Assembly (NCBI RefSeq): GCF_900114995.1
Contig: NZ_FOUX01000004.1
Location: 744,001-808,000, forward strand
Length of the DNA: 64,000 nucleotides
Direction: 5' to 3'
DNA from: Chitinophaga sp. YR627
GTDB taxonomy: Bacteria > Bacteroidota > Bacteroidia > Chitinophagales > Chitinophagaceae
The position numbers and the translations under genes were made by a program. Below the pieces are notes generated by a model that saw only the letters and a program-made list of their open reading frames with translations, was not told the origin of the DNA and ran no database searches. Each line of letters opens with the position of its first letter. Within the stretch, counting starts at the first letter, position 1. Of the stretch, positions 18,352 to 27,268 are shown piece after piece.

Positions 18352-18906
18352 ATGAGTGATACGAAAAAGACATACACTGATATTGAATTACTTCGTCAAA
18401 TGAGAGAGGGGAATCAAGCCGCTCTCGCGATTTTATACGAACGCTACCGTAGCTGGCTTATCAGGGAAGCTTACTGTCTTATTAAAGACGCACCAGCTGC
18501 TGAGGACCTGATTCAGGATGTATTTACATCTGTTTGGAATCTTCGTGCCAAACTTGAAATCAAAAATTCTTTTCAGCCATACTTACTTACTGCGGTTACC
18601 AACCGTTGCCTTAACTTTTTACGTAGCAAGCAGCAGCAGCAAAATCATGATGCTGAATATCAGTACATCAAAGACTGGAGTACAAGTCCTGAACCATTCG
18701 AGAGAGAAGAATTAGGTAGGCTACTTGAGCAGGCTCTTCAGCGTGTACCACCTGCTGCTCGGAAAACATTCATTTTACAGTACCAGGAAGGCTATTCACA
18801 GAAAGATATTGCGGAAGAACAGAATATCAGCAAACAAGTGGTGCGTAATAACACCAGCCTGGCGCTTAAAATTCTCAGGGAAATTTTAGGATTCAAAAAA
18901 AAGTAG
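18352..18906 (+). CDS. ECF RNA polymerase sigma factor (FecI-like)
   Basis: This 184-aa sigma-70 factor has only regions 2 and 4. Region 2 spans about residues 24-90 (ALAILYERYRSWLIREAYCL, AAEDLIQDVFTSVWNLR). Region 4 spans about 125-180 (ALQRVPPAARKTFILQYQEG, YSQKDIAEEQNISKQVVRNN). Such factors direct RNA polymerase to the promoter of a neighbouring TonB receptor once released by a FecR partner. The FecR gene starts 47 bp downstream on the same strand, and the STN-bearing SusC lies divergently upstream. This gives a complete cell-surface signalling set: SusC, FecR, sigma. Confidence 0.93.
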   Translation: MSDTKKTYTDIELLRQMREGNQAALAILYERYRSWLIREAYCLIKDAPAAEDLIQDVFTSVWNLRAKLEIKNSFQPYLLTAVTNRCLNFLRSKQQQQNHDAEYQYIKDWSTSPEPFEREELGRLLEQALQRVPPAARKTFILQYQEGYSQKDIAEEQNISKQVVRNNTSLALKILREILGFKKK

Positions 18907-18953
18907 CCCTAAGGACGTGACATTTTTTTCAATTATTGGTTATTAATATAATA

Positions 18954-20102
18954 ATGGATACGAATCTAGAACATATACGTTCACTGGTTATGCAGGAAAT
19001 CGACGGAAAATTATCCTCTGAAGATCAAAACAACTTGCTTAACCTTGCCTCCGCCGATGCTGAGGTTGCGGAGCTTCGTGACCATTTATGGAAAACAGCC
19101 GGAGACGAAGAAATAAAAAAATACCTTGACAACAATCCTGTTAAAGAACAAACAGAACGTCTGCTCACTCGTATCAATAAGCCCAAAAAGAAAGCAAAAA
19201 TTATCCTGATGGGTATTGCCTCAGCAGCAGCTGCTGCAGGGGTGATATTGATACTTTTCGTCAATGGCATATTTAGAAACGAAGACACTTCCAGTAATAG
19301 AAGGTTGGATTTACTGGCTAAAGGCCCTTCCAGTAATCAGATTCAATTATCGCTTTCATCCGGCACTACATATACCTTAAACGGTGATACCGTCATCGCT
19401 ACGGCGGCAGGCCCATTAAACGTAACTAGTAAGACACTCAGTTATGATGCAAAAGGATCGGTTGCTGGACAGTATGCAACCCTGACAGTACCAATTGGGC
19501 GGGACTACTCTGTAGTATTACCAGATGGTTCCCGTGTACAGCTGAATTCAGCGAGCACGATCCGTTTCCCGCTATCGTTTGACGGACCTTTAAGAGAAAT
19601 TACAGTCACCGGAGAGGCGTACATTAAAGTCAAATCTGATCCGGCAAAACCATTGTTCGTAAAGCTGCCCGGCTCTACCGTTCAGGTGTTAGGAACAGAA
19701 TTCAATGTAAATGCATACGATTCAATTGCTAAAATTTCGCTTGTTACGGGCGCTGTCAAAGTAAAATCGATGGGAGATAGCCTGATATTAAAACCAGGCT
19801 ATGTGAGTCTTTCATCACCGAAAGGAATCACAATGCAGCAATTTGACGAATATGAGACTTTGAGTTGGAGAACTGGGCAGTTTGTATTCCGAAATGCAAA
19901 ATTCGAAGATGTCTGTAAGGTGATACCACGTTACTTTGGCGCAAATGTGATCTTTGACAATGTTCAAAACGGCTCGAAAAGATTCACCGGAGTGCTAGAT
20001 CGAACCCAGCCGCTAGAAGTTCAGTTGAGAGGTTTAGAGGCAACTGGAGCCATCTCCTACAAAATGACAAAAGATAGCATCATTCATATCAGATTCGAGT
20101 AA
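18954..20102 (+). CDS. FecR-family anti-sigma factor
   Basis: This membrane protein of about 382 aa holds the sigma factor inactive and senses the receptor. The N-terminal cytoplasmic part (about 1-80) is followed by one transmembrane segment (IILMGIASAAAAAGVILILF). A periplasmic FecR domain follows (VVLPDGSRVQLNSASTIRFP, ITVTGEAYIKV, VQVLGTEFNVNAY), then the DUF4974 domain at the C-terminus (FRNAKFEDVCKVIPRYFGAN). I chose the ATG at 18954; an upstream TTG at 18936 would add six residues. The order of sigma then FecR, and the STN domain on the divergent SusC, support trans-envelope control of the SusCD-GH2-S9 locus. Confidence 0.92.
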   Translation: MDTNLEHIRSLVMQEIDGKLSSEDQNNLLNLASADAEVAELRDHLWKTAGDEEIKKYLDNNPVKEQTERLLTRINKPKKKAKIILMGIASAAAAAGVILILFVNGIFRNEDTSSNRRLDLLAKGPSSNQIQLSLSSGTTYTLNGDTVIATAAGPLNVTSKTLSYDAKGSVAGQYATLTVPIGRDYSVVLPDGSRVQLNSASTIRFPLSFDGPLREITVTGEAYIKVKSDPAKPLFVKLPGSTVQVLGTEFNVNAYDSIAKISLVTGAVKVKSMGDSLILKPGYVSLSSPKGITMQQFDEYETLSWRTGQFVFRNAKFEDVCKVIPRYFGANVIFDNVQNGSKRFTGVLDRTQPLEVQLRGLEATGAISYKMTKDSIIHIRFE

Positions 20103-20234
20103 AAATTAAGGTTTCTATCACTACCTTTTTATAAGTTATTTTCAATTTTAATCATTAAATGACAGTATTTTTCCAGGGAAACGTGTCTACGTTACCTTGT
20201 CTTCCTTTTATTACCCTGAAATAAAGACCTTTTC

Positions 20235-20905
20235 CTGCAGCTTATGATCCCACACCATCGTCTCACTGGCGCCTTTCTCTATATCCATGTCACCCATCTT
20301 ATGATTCATAACACGTCTGAAATTCGTAAAACATTAATCTCTCCACTTATACCGGTAACCTATTGGATACATCTATGCTGGCCTGCCTGTTGTGATCCAT
20401 TTCCGTCTGACAAAGTTCAGCATGATCTTTTCGAAGTTCTTTAAATATTTCCTGGTCACGTTCTTACCAAGCCCGCGAACAGTCTTACATAACAGATCAA
20501 ACTTTTCAAAGAAGATCTAATCCACATTGCGGATATTAATACCCGGTACCTTATAGCACAAACTGATAAATGCATGGATATGTTTATGGGGCGTCTCGTG
20601 ACAACAGAGTGTACCCTTCGCACATTCGCATTTCTTCACCTGCACTTCCATATCCTCATTATGCTCTTTAATTACGGTTGACAGCATACGGGATGCTTCC
20701 TTACCCGATAAACATCGTTTGAACTGGTAAACTGTAGAAGATAATTACCGGGCCAATAAGAGCTTGTAAGCGCCTTCTACATCTCTTTCAGAAAAGCGTG
20801 AGTGATTATTGAGGGAACGTATTTCTTCAGATACAACTTTTACACTCCGAGACGTTATCCCAATCTTTATGATCGATGTAACCCTTCGATGAAAATTCAA
20901 CGATG
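20235..20905 (-). pseudogene. Degenerate unidentified gene
   Basis: No intact gene occupies 20103-21183, but the minus strand still carries coding-like stretches broken by stops and frameshifts. Read leftwards they give GITSRSVKVVSEEIRSLNNH with SRFSERDVEGAYKLLLAR-stop, then a cysteine/histidine-rich piece (KKCECAKGTLCCHETPHKHI). After another stop come IFFEKFDLLCKTVRGLGKNV and FEKIMLNFV. The Cys/His cluster could have bound metal. I do not recognise the family, and it does not look like a transposase. The stretch lies next to the tRNA-Ser gene and may be a relic of an integrated element. Confidence 0.4.
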
Positions 20906-21183
20906 CCTATGGAAAAAGTAATCCTGAAAAAGCTGGGGCTTTCCTGTTAGTGTTTGTTTTCTATTTCCTTACATACTTTAAATCGAATACCGCCTTTCCA
21001 CGATAACAACCATTGCAGGTGAAAGAATATTGTTATCTGATGTCTGCAAAAACACCTGAACCCCCTTTTTGGTAAGGGTTAGCTCAGAAATCGTGACCCA
21101 AATATAGGATTGGGGAGATAGGTCACGAAAATGACACCAGCGGCTTTGGGAGACAATGCGTGAGATTGGGTGGGCCTAAAAGC

Positions 21184-21220
21184 AAGAAACGTTGACAGTC
21201 ATCGACTATCAACGTTTCTT
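21184..21220 (-). terminator. Terminator downstream of tRNA-Ser
   Basis: AAGAAACGTTGA and TCAACGTTTCTT form a 12-bp stem around a 13-base loop that can itself pair. On the minus strand a T-rich tail (TTGCTTTTAGG) follows. It lies about 24 bp beyond the 3' end of the tRNA. Confidence 0.65.
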
Positions 21221-21243
21221 ATTAAGTTTGATCTTTCAATCCG

Positions 21244-21332
21244 CGGTGAGAGAGGGATTCGAACCCTCGGTACAGTTTAACCCGTACGACGGTTTAGCAA
21301 ACCGTTCCTTTCGGCCACTCAGGCATCTCACC
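21244..21332 (-). tRNA. tRNA-Ser (anticodon GCT)
   Basis: The minus strand folds as a class II tRNA. The acceptor stem is GGTGAGA/TCTCACC with discriminator G, the D region contains CCTGAGTGGCCGAAAGGA, and the anticodon stem-loop is ACGGTTTGCTAAACCGT with anticodon GCT. A long variable arm (CGTACGGGTTAAACTGTACC) and T arm GAGGG-TTCGAAT-CCCTC follow. CCA is not encoded. It reads serine AGC/AGT codons. Its 3' end faces the accessory region. Confidence 0.95.
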
Positions 21333-21479
21333 GAATCATTTTGCCCCGTTAGGGGTTGCAAAAATAGGAATTGTTTTAAATTATCCAAAAACTTTTTCTA
21401 ATAAGATTTACTGGATTAATTCGTTTACCTTACATATAACCAATTGCGAGCTCGCTTCACTTCCTCCTAACAACTGTAA

Positions 21480-22556
21480 ATGAAAGCTTTAACCAATGTA
21501 ATCACAGACCCTGTTTATGTGAAAAAAACAGGCCCTGACTCATTTTTACAGCGAACTTTCAAGTCTATGATCAGGGATGAACGTGACCTGCCGTTTGTTT
21601 ACCTCACCCTGGAACTGACCTTGATCTTATTACCGCTGGCGATCATTTTATACCTCCCGCTGCCCGCCTGGGCATGGTGGACAGCCGCCGTGCTCTATCA
21701 GTTGCTGAACAATTTCAGGTATAAGGGTTCCTTCGGATTAATGTTACACTGCACCAGTCACCGGGTGTTTTTTAATAAAAAGTACGATTTCCTGAATCAT
21801 TACCTCCCCTGGGTGATCGGACCGCTCTTTGGCCAGACGCCGGAAACATATTACAGTCATCATATCGGAATGCACCATCCGGAGAACAATATGCCCGATG
21901 ATGACAGTTGTACGATGCCTTTCCAGCGGGACTCCTTCCGGGGGTTTAGTAAATACCTGACGAGCTTCTTCTTTGCCGGTGTTATCAACCTGTGCAGATA
22001 CTTTATAAAAAGACACCGTAAAAAATTACTGGTGAAGGCTTCCAGAGGAGAATTTCTCTTCTTTGCCGTTTGTGTCGGACTCTCAATTGTAAATTTCCCG
22101 GCAACATTTACGGTCTTTATCCTGCCATTCCTGATTTCCAGGGTGATTATGATGGTGGGCAACTGGGCGCAGCATGCTTTTATTGACGCCACTGCACCGG
22201 ACAACTCCTACAGAAACAGTATCACCTGTATCAACACAAAGTATAACCACAAATGCTGGAACGATGGTTATCATATCAGTCACCACGTAAAACCATCCAT
22301 GCACTGGACAGAACACCCGCATTTCTTCAAACAAACCCTCCAGGAGTACATTGATAATGAATCTATTGTGTTTGACGGCATCCATTTCCTGCACGTCTGG
22401 CTCTGGCTGATGAGCAAAAGGTATGACCTGCTGGCCAGGCATTTTGTCAATATTGGGGATAAATACAGTTCAGATGAAGAAATTATGGCTTTTTTAAGGC
22501 GGCGGACAAAAAAGATCGACCTCGCTACCGTACCGGCCACTAGTGCAATTGCCTAA
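21480..22556 (+). CDS. Membrane fatty acid desaturase family protein
   Basis: This 358-aa integral membrane protein carries the histidine boxes of the fatty acid desaturase/hydroxylase family, which bind a di-iron centre that inserts double bonds or hydroxyl groups into acyl chains. Visible boxes are HCTSH (near residue 90), SHHIGMHH (near 125) and GYHISHH (near 263). Hydrophobic segments lie at about 45-80 (LTLELTLILLPLAIILYLPL), 165-180, 190-225 and near 300. The gene sits upstream of fabF on the same strand with about 110 bp between them, so both may belong to lipid metabolism, but fabF has its own promoter-like box. The exact substrate is unknown. Confidence 0.85.
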   Translation: MKALTNVITDPVYVKKTGPDSFLQRTFKSMIRDERDLPFVYLTLELTLILLPLAIILYLPLPAWAWWTAAVLYQLLNNFRYKGSFGLMLHCTSHRVFFNKKYDFLNHYLPWVIGPLFGQTPETYYSHHIGMHHPENNMPDDDSCTMPFQRDSFRGFSKYLTSFFFAGVINLCRYFIKRHRKKLLVKASRGEFLFFAVCVGLSIVNFPATFTVFILPFLISRVIMMVGNWAQHAFIDATAPDNSYRNSITCINTKYNHKCWNDGYHISHHVKPSMHWTEHPHFFKQTLQEYIDNESIVFDGIHFLHVWLWLMSKRYDLLARHFVNIGDKYSSDEEIMAFLRRRTKKIDLATVPATSAIA

Positions 22557-22592
22557 AATAAGGCTCCCTTTTTACTTATATGACACATAAAT

Positions 22593-22634
22593 CTTATGAA
22601 TATGCGTAATCATAAGAATAAGTGACTAAATTTG
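22593..22634 (+). promoter_or_regulatory. fabF promoter with overlapping inverted repeat
   Basis: TAAATTTG at 22627-22634 is an exact Bacteroidota -7 box (TAnnTTTG), 34 bp before the fabF ATG. Just upstream, CTTATGA (22593-22599) and TCATAAG (22610-22616) form a 7-bp inverted repeat covering the -33 region, as expected for a repressor operator. No good TTG element is present. Confidence 0.45.
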
Positions 22635-22667
22635 CGCTCTAACTTTCGATTTTAAAGTCAAAGCATT

Positions 22668-23930
22668 ATGCGCACTGTTACGTTAAAAAGGGTTGTGGTT
22701 ACCGGGCTGGGGGCCTTAACGCCTATCGGAAACGATGTAAACACATTCTGGAATAGTCTGAAATCTGGTACCGGTGGTGCTGGTCCTATTACCCGTTTTG
22801 ATACTACGGAGTTTAAAACTAAGTTCGCTTGCGAACTGAAAGGTTTTGATATAGAAAAGTTCATGGAGAAGAAGGAAGCCCGCAAAATGGACATGTTTAC
22901 TCAATATGCCATGGTAGCTGCTCAGGAAGCTGTTGAACATGCAGGTCTTCACCTGGACGGTGTTGATAAAACCCAAATCGGTGTGATCTGGGCTTCTGGT
23001 AACGGTGGTATGCAAACCTTCGAAGACCAGATCGTAGAATTCACCCAGACTAATTTCGTTCCTAAATTCAATCCTTTCTTTATTCCAAAACTGATCTCCG
23101 ACATCGCGGCTGGTCAGATTTCCATGAAATATGGATTCATGGGCGTAAACTATTGTACGGTATCTGCATGCGCTTCCTCCAGCAGCGCCCTGGTAGACGC
23201 GTTCAACTATATTCGCCTCGGTAAAGCTAACGCTATCGTAGCAGGTGGTTCTGAAGCTCCTGTAACCCGCGCTGGTATCGCAGGTTTCAATGCCCTCAAA
23301 GCCCTGTCTACCCGTAACGATGATCCATCTACCGCTTCCCGTCCTTTCGACGCTGACCGTGATGGTTTCGTAATGGGCGAAGGCGCTGGCGCTATCATCC
23401 TGGAAGAATACGAACACGCAGTAAAAAGAGGCGCTACCATCTACGCTGAAATGGTAGGTGGCGCTATGACCGCTGATGCTTACCACCTGACCGCTACCCA
23501 CCCTGAAGGTCTGGGCGCGCGCCTCGGTATGGAAAGAGCACTCGAAGACGCTGAACTGAAACCGGAAGATGTTGATTATATCAACGCACACGCTACTTCC
23601 ACTCCACTAGGTGATGTTAGCGAACTGAAAGGTATCACCGGCGTATTCGGCGACCATCTTAATAAAATCAATATCTCTGCTACAAAATCCATGACAGGAC
23701 ACCTCCTGGGTGCTGCAGGCGCTATCGAAGCGATCGCTTGTATCAAAGCAACCCAGTTCGACATCGTGCCGCCAACCATTAACACCGGCACCCTGGGCGA
23801 AGGTATCCCAACCAACCTGAACCTGACCATCGGTAAGGCACAGGAACGTACCGTAAATGTTGCGATGAGCAATACCTTCGGTTTCGGCGGTCATAATGCG
23901 ATCGTAGTATTCAAGAAATACAAAGCCTAA
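22668..23930 (+). CDS. fabF: Beta-ketoacyl-ACP synthase II
   Basis: FabF condenses malonyl-ACP with an acyl-ACP in fatty acid elongation in the cytoplasm. The 420-aa length is typical of the family. The catalytic triad is complete: Cys168 in VSACASSSSA, His308 in INAHATSTPLGD and His345 in KSMTGHLLGAAGA. The N-terminus (RVVVTGLGALTPIGNDV) and C-terminal NTFGFGGHNA are also characteristic. No acpP gene lies next to it, unlike the common acpP-fabF order, so this may be a second fabF copy outside the main fab cluster. Codon use is strongly biased to a small set, suggesting high expression. A strong terminator follows. Confidence 0.95.
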   Translation: MRTVTLKRVVVTGLGALTPIGNDVNTFWNSLKSGTGGAGPITRFDTTEFKTKFACELKGFDIEKFMEKKEARKMDMFTQYAMVAAQEAVEHAGLHLDGVDKTQIGVIWASGNGGMQTFEDQIVEFTQTNFVPKFNPFFIPKLISDIAAGQISMKYGFMGVNYCTVSACASSSSALVDAFNYIRLGKANAIVAGGSEAPVTRAGIAGFNALKALSTRNDDPSTASRPFDADRDGFVMGEGAGAIILEEYEHAVKRGATIYAEMVGGAMTADAYHLTATHPEGLGARLGMERALEDAELKPEDVDYINAHATSTPLGDVSELKGITGVFGDHLNKINISATKSMTGHLLGAAGAIEAIACIKATQFDIVPPTINTGTLGEGIPTNLNLTIGKAQERTVNVAMSNTFGFGGHNAIVVFKKYKA

Positions 23931-23949
23931 TCTGCTACCTTTTTAATAA

Positions 23950-23994
23950 AAAAGCGAATTACGTGGCCCCGGCCGTCGTAATTCGCTTTTTGCT
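23950..23994 (+). terminator. fabF terminator
   Basis: AAAGCGAATTACG and CGTAATTCGCTTT form a 13-bp stem around a GC-rich loop that can extend the pairing (TGGCC-CC-GGCCG). A run of T follows. It is 20 bp after the fabF stop. Confidence 0.85.
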
Positions 23995-24043
23995 TTAGGG
24001 CACATATCGACTACAGGCCGGTTTGATAAGGCTTTAATATTTG

Positions 24044-24093
24044 TTATCCTACGTTAATCCTTCGTTCATGAACGAAGGATTAACGTAGGATAA
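24044..24093. repeat. Perfect 50-bp palindrome
   Basis: Positions 24044-24068 (TTATCCTACGTTAATCC then TTCGTTCA) are the exact reverse complement of 24069-24093, with no spacer. The centre is TTCATGAA. The sequence could extrude as a cruciform or, if transcribed, fold into a 23-24 bp hairpin. It lies in the gap between fabF and uvrA, behind the fabF terminator. There is no T-run on either side, so it is not an ordinary terminator. Confidence 0.9.
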
Positions 24094-24294
24094 TAATAGT
24101 CTGACTAATATTCATTCCCCATCCATCCGGAACCTTTATAACCTTCCGTACCGTCTGGCATGCTATCCCTGATAATCAACATCTTAATATTAACGTACAC
24201 TAAAATTTTTAGTAAACTCGTAATTATCCCGTAGTTTAGTAGTCTAAAATAGTCCGTGGTACTTCACCTTTATTCCACGGCTTTTTATACCGAT

Positions 24295-27171
24295 ATGGCA
24301 AAGAAGAAAGAGAATGTAATTGCGCCAGATCCAACACCGGTTACGGCAGATGAGCATATAGCAGTGTTTGGAGCCCGGGCGCATAACCTGAAAAATCTGG
24401 ACCTCCAATTACCCAAAAACAAACTGGTAGTAATAACCGGCATCAGCGGAAGCGGAAAATCCTCGCTTGCGTTCGATACCATTTACGCAGAAGGCCAGCG
24501 GCGATACATGGAAAGCTTTTCCGCATACGCCCGCCAGTTCATTGGCGATATGGAAAGACCAGATGTAGATAAAATTACCGGACTCTCCCCGGTGATCTCC
24601 ATCGAACAGAAAACCACCAACAAAAATCCACGTTCCACTGTCGGAACGATCACGGAAATATATGACTTCCTCCGCCTCCTCTACGCGCGTGTAGGCCTTG
24701 CCTATTCTTATAATACCGGCAAACGCATGACCCGCTTCTCCGAAGAAGAGATCCTGGAGCATATGTTCAAAAACTTTCCGAAAAAGAAACTGGTGATCCT
24801 TGCCCCGCTCATCCGCGGTCGTAAAGGTCACTACCGCGAACTGTTCGAACAGCTCCGCAAACAGGGATACCTGAAAGTACGTGTCAACGGAGAGATCCTC
24901 GATCTCAAAGAACGTATGCAGGTAGACCGTTATAAGATCCACGACATCGAACTGGTCGTAGATCGCATACAGGTGCTCGACGATGCCCGCGCCCGTATCA
25001 GTCAGAGCGTACAAAAAGCCCTGCAGATGGGTAAAGGCCTGCTGTTTATCATGGATAACGACAGCGGTAAGGTCAGTCAGTACAGTAAACAACTCATGTG
25101 TGAAGATACCGGCCTTTCCTACGAAGAGCCTTCTCCCAACACATTCTCCTTTAACTCTCCCTACGGCGCCTGCCCGCGTTGTAAAGGTCTCGGTACCATC
25201 TATCAGATAGATATGGATGCCGTGATCCCTGACTACGCCGTATCCATTAACGATGGCGGATTAGCACCACTGGGGGAAGCCCGTGATACATTTACCTTCA
25301 AACAGGTACAGACACTGGCCCGGAAACATAAGTTCTCGCTCACAGCACCTATTTCTGACCTGCCACAGAAAACACTGAACCTCCTCCTTTTCGGAGATGA
25401 GAATGGTTCACTGGAAACGGACATGGAATTCGGTGATGGCACCGAAACAACCTATTCCGCCGAGTTTGAAGGGGTGATCAATACCGTACGCCGCTATTTT
25501 AACGATACCTCTTCAGATGCCGTACGCAACTGGGCAGAAAGTTTCATGAAACTGCATACCTGTCCGGAGTGTAACGGTACCCGTCTGAAAAAAGAAAGCC
25601 TTTTCTTTAAAGTAGACGAAAAGAATATCGCAGAACTGGGCGGTATGGACCTGGATAAATTACAGGTCTGGTTCAAAGACATCGAAAAACGACTCGATAA
25701 GAAACAGAATACCATCGCGAAAGATATCCTCAAGGAAATCCGCGAACGCCTTGGTTTCCTGCTGAACGTCGGACTGAACTACCTCACCCTCTATCGTGCT
25801 ACACGTACACTGAGCGGAGGAGAAAGTCAGCGTATCCGTCTCGCTACCCAGATCGGTTCTCAGCTGATGGGGATCACTTATATACTGGATGAACCCAGTA
25901 TCGGTCTGCACCAGCGGGACAATATGCAGCTGATCGACGCACTGCGCAACCTGCGGGAAATGGGTAACACCGTTATCGTCGTGGAACATGATAAAGATAT
26001 CATGCTGAACGCCGATTATCTGGTAGATATCGGACCCGGTGCCGGTATACACGGTGGTCAGATCATCGCACAGGGAACACCCAAACAGATCCTTAAACTG
26101 GATACGCCTACCGCCGGTTATCTCAATGGGAAACGGGTAGTACCTGTACCTGCCGAACGCCGAAAAGGTAACGGTAAGGCACTGGAATTAAAAGGCGCTA
26201 CCGGCAATAACCTGAAGAATGTCAGCGTGAAATTCCCGCTTGGGGTATTCATCTGCGTTACCGGGGTATCCGGCAGTGGTAAATCTACCCTGATCAACGA
26301 GACACTGTACCCGATCCTCAGCAAACATGCTTACGATTCCAAGCTGGAACCAATGCCTTATAAGAGCATTAAAGGCTTGGAAAATATCGATAAGGTCATT
26401 GAAATAGACCAGTCACCAATCGGTCGTACGCCAAGAAGTAACCCGGCAACCTACTGCGGATTCTTTACCGATATCCGTCAGTTGTTCTCACAGGTACCAG
26501 AGGCCAAGATCAGAGGTTATAACGCCGGTCGTTTCTCCTTCAACGTGAAAAGCGGTCGCTGTGATGTTTGTGAAGGCGGCGGTATGCGCGTCATTGAAAT
26601 GAATTTCCTACCGGATGTATACGTACACTGTGAGAAATGTAACGGACGCCGCTACAACAGGGAAACCCTGGAGATCCGCTATAAAGGCAAATCCATCTCC
26701 GATGTACTGGATATGACAGTAGACGAAGCCGTGGAATTCTTCCAGCCTGTCAGCTACATCTACCGTAAGATCAAAACTTTACAGGATGTAGGTCTGGGTT
26801 ATATCACCCTGGGACAATCAGCCGTGACCCTGTCCGGCGGTGAAGCCCAACGTGTGAAACTGGCCACGGAACTGTCCAAGAAAGATACCGGCAAAACCAT
26901 CTATATCCTGGATGAACCTACTACCGGTCTTCACTTCCAGGATATTCAGCTGCTGCTGAACGTACTAAATAAACTGGTAGACCGTGGTAATACCGTCCTG
27001 GTAATTGAACATAACCTTGATGTGATCAAAATGGCCGACCATATCGTCGACCTGGGTCCGGAAGGTGGTGCAGGTGGTGGTACGATCCTCTGCAGCGGTA
27101 CACCAGAGCAGGTGGCTGACTGTAAAGACAGCCATACGGCCCGCTTCCTGAAGATGGAACTGAATAATTAA
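24295..27171 (+). CDS. uvrA: Excinuclease ABC subunit A
   Basis: UvrA is the damage-sensing ATPase of nucleotide excision repair and loads UvrB at lesions. The protein is about 958 aa, with two ABC cassettes. The first has Walker A GISGSGKSS (about residue 50) and the second GVSGSGKST (about 655). Zinc-binding CxxC pairs appear as CPRCKGLG, CPECNGTR, CDVCEGGG and CEKCNGRR. Signature motifs are TLSGGESQRIRLATQIGS and TLSGGEAQRVKLATELSK, each followed by the DEPS/DEPT Walker B. I chose the ATG at 24295 (MAKKKENVIAPDP); the frame is open 13 codons further upstream. The gene is monocistronic as far as can be seen. Several Bacteroidota carry more than one uvrA. Confidence 0.97.
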   Translation: MAKKKENVIAPDPTPVTADEHIAVFGARAHNLKNLDLQLPKNKLVVITGISGSGKSSLAFDTIYAEGQRRYMESFSAYARQFIGDMERPDVDKITGLSPVISIEQKTTNKNPRSTVGTITEIYDFLRLLYARVGLAYSYNTGKRMTRFSEEEILEHMFKNFPKKKLVILAPLIRGRKGHYRELFEQLRKQGYLKVRVNGEILDLKERMQVDRYKIHDIELVVDRIQVLDDARARISQSVQKALQMGKGLLFIMDNDSGKVSQYSKQLMCEDTGLSYEEPSPNTFSFNSPYGACPRCKGLGTIYQIDMDAVIPDYAVSINDGGLAPLGEARDTFTFKQVQTLARKHKFSLTAPISDLPQKTLNLLLFGDENGSLETDMEFGDGTETTYSAEFEGVINTVRRYFNDTSSDAVRNWAESFMKLHTCPECNGTRLKKESLFFKVDEKNIAELGGMDLDKLQVWFKDIEKRLDKKQNTIAKDILKEIRERLGFLLNVGLNYLTLYRATRTLSGGESQRIRLATQIGSQLMGITYILDEPSIGLHQRDNMQLIDALRNLREMGNTVIVVEHDKDIMLNADYLVDIGPGAGIHGGQIIAQGTPKQILKLDTPTAGYLNGKRVVPVPAERRKGNGKALELKGATGNNLKNVSVKFPLGVFICVTGVSGSGKSTLINETLYPILSKHAYDSKLEPMPYKSIKGLENIDKVIEIDQSPIGRTPRSNPATYCGFFTDIRQLFSQVPEAKIRGYNAGRFSFNVKSGRCDVCEGGGMRVIEMNFLPDVYVHCEKCNGRRYNRETLEIRYKGKSISDVLDMTVDEAVEFFQPVSYIYRKIKTLQDVGLGYITLGQSAVTLSGGEAQRVKLATELSKKDTGKTIYILDEPTTGLHFQDIQLLLNVLNKLVDRGNTVLVIEHNLDVIKMADHIVDLGPEGGAGGGTILCSGTPEQVADCKDSHTARFLKMELNN

Positions 27172-27268
27172 CAGACATATATCACATTACATATTTCCGC
27201 TTTCTGTTGGTGAAATTAATCATCGGCAGAAAGCGGAACTTGTAAATAGGAACTCGTAATTTGCAGGC

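Noticed and set aside
18408..18423. GAGAGAGGGGAATC in the sigma gene as a possible att copy of the tRNA-Ser 3' end
   Set aside because: It matches only a few bases of the tRNA end and lies inside a conserved coding region; coincidence.
21192..21401. A 69-codon plus-strand frame over the tRNA-Ser gene
   Set aside because: It reads through the tRNA in antisense and is a shadow of it.
22716..23591. A 291-codon minus-strand frame opposite fabF, and similar long frames opposite uvrA, the macroglobulin, the M13 peptidase and ppsA
   Set aside because: They are antisense shadows produced by the strong codon bias of highly expressed genes; the sense proteins are intact.
24044..24093. Palindrome as a uvrA SOS (LexA) box or terminator
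   Set aside because: The sequence has no LexA-type motif that I recognise, lies about 200 bp before the uvrA start and lacks a T-run.
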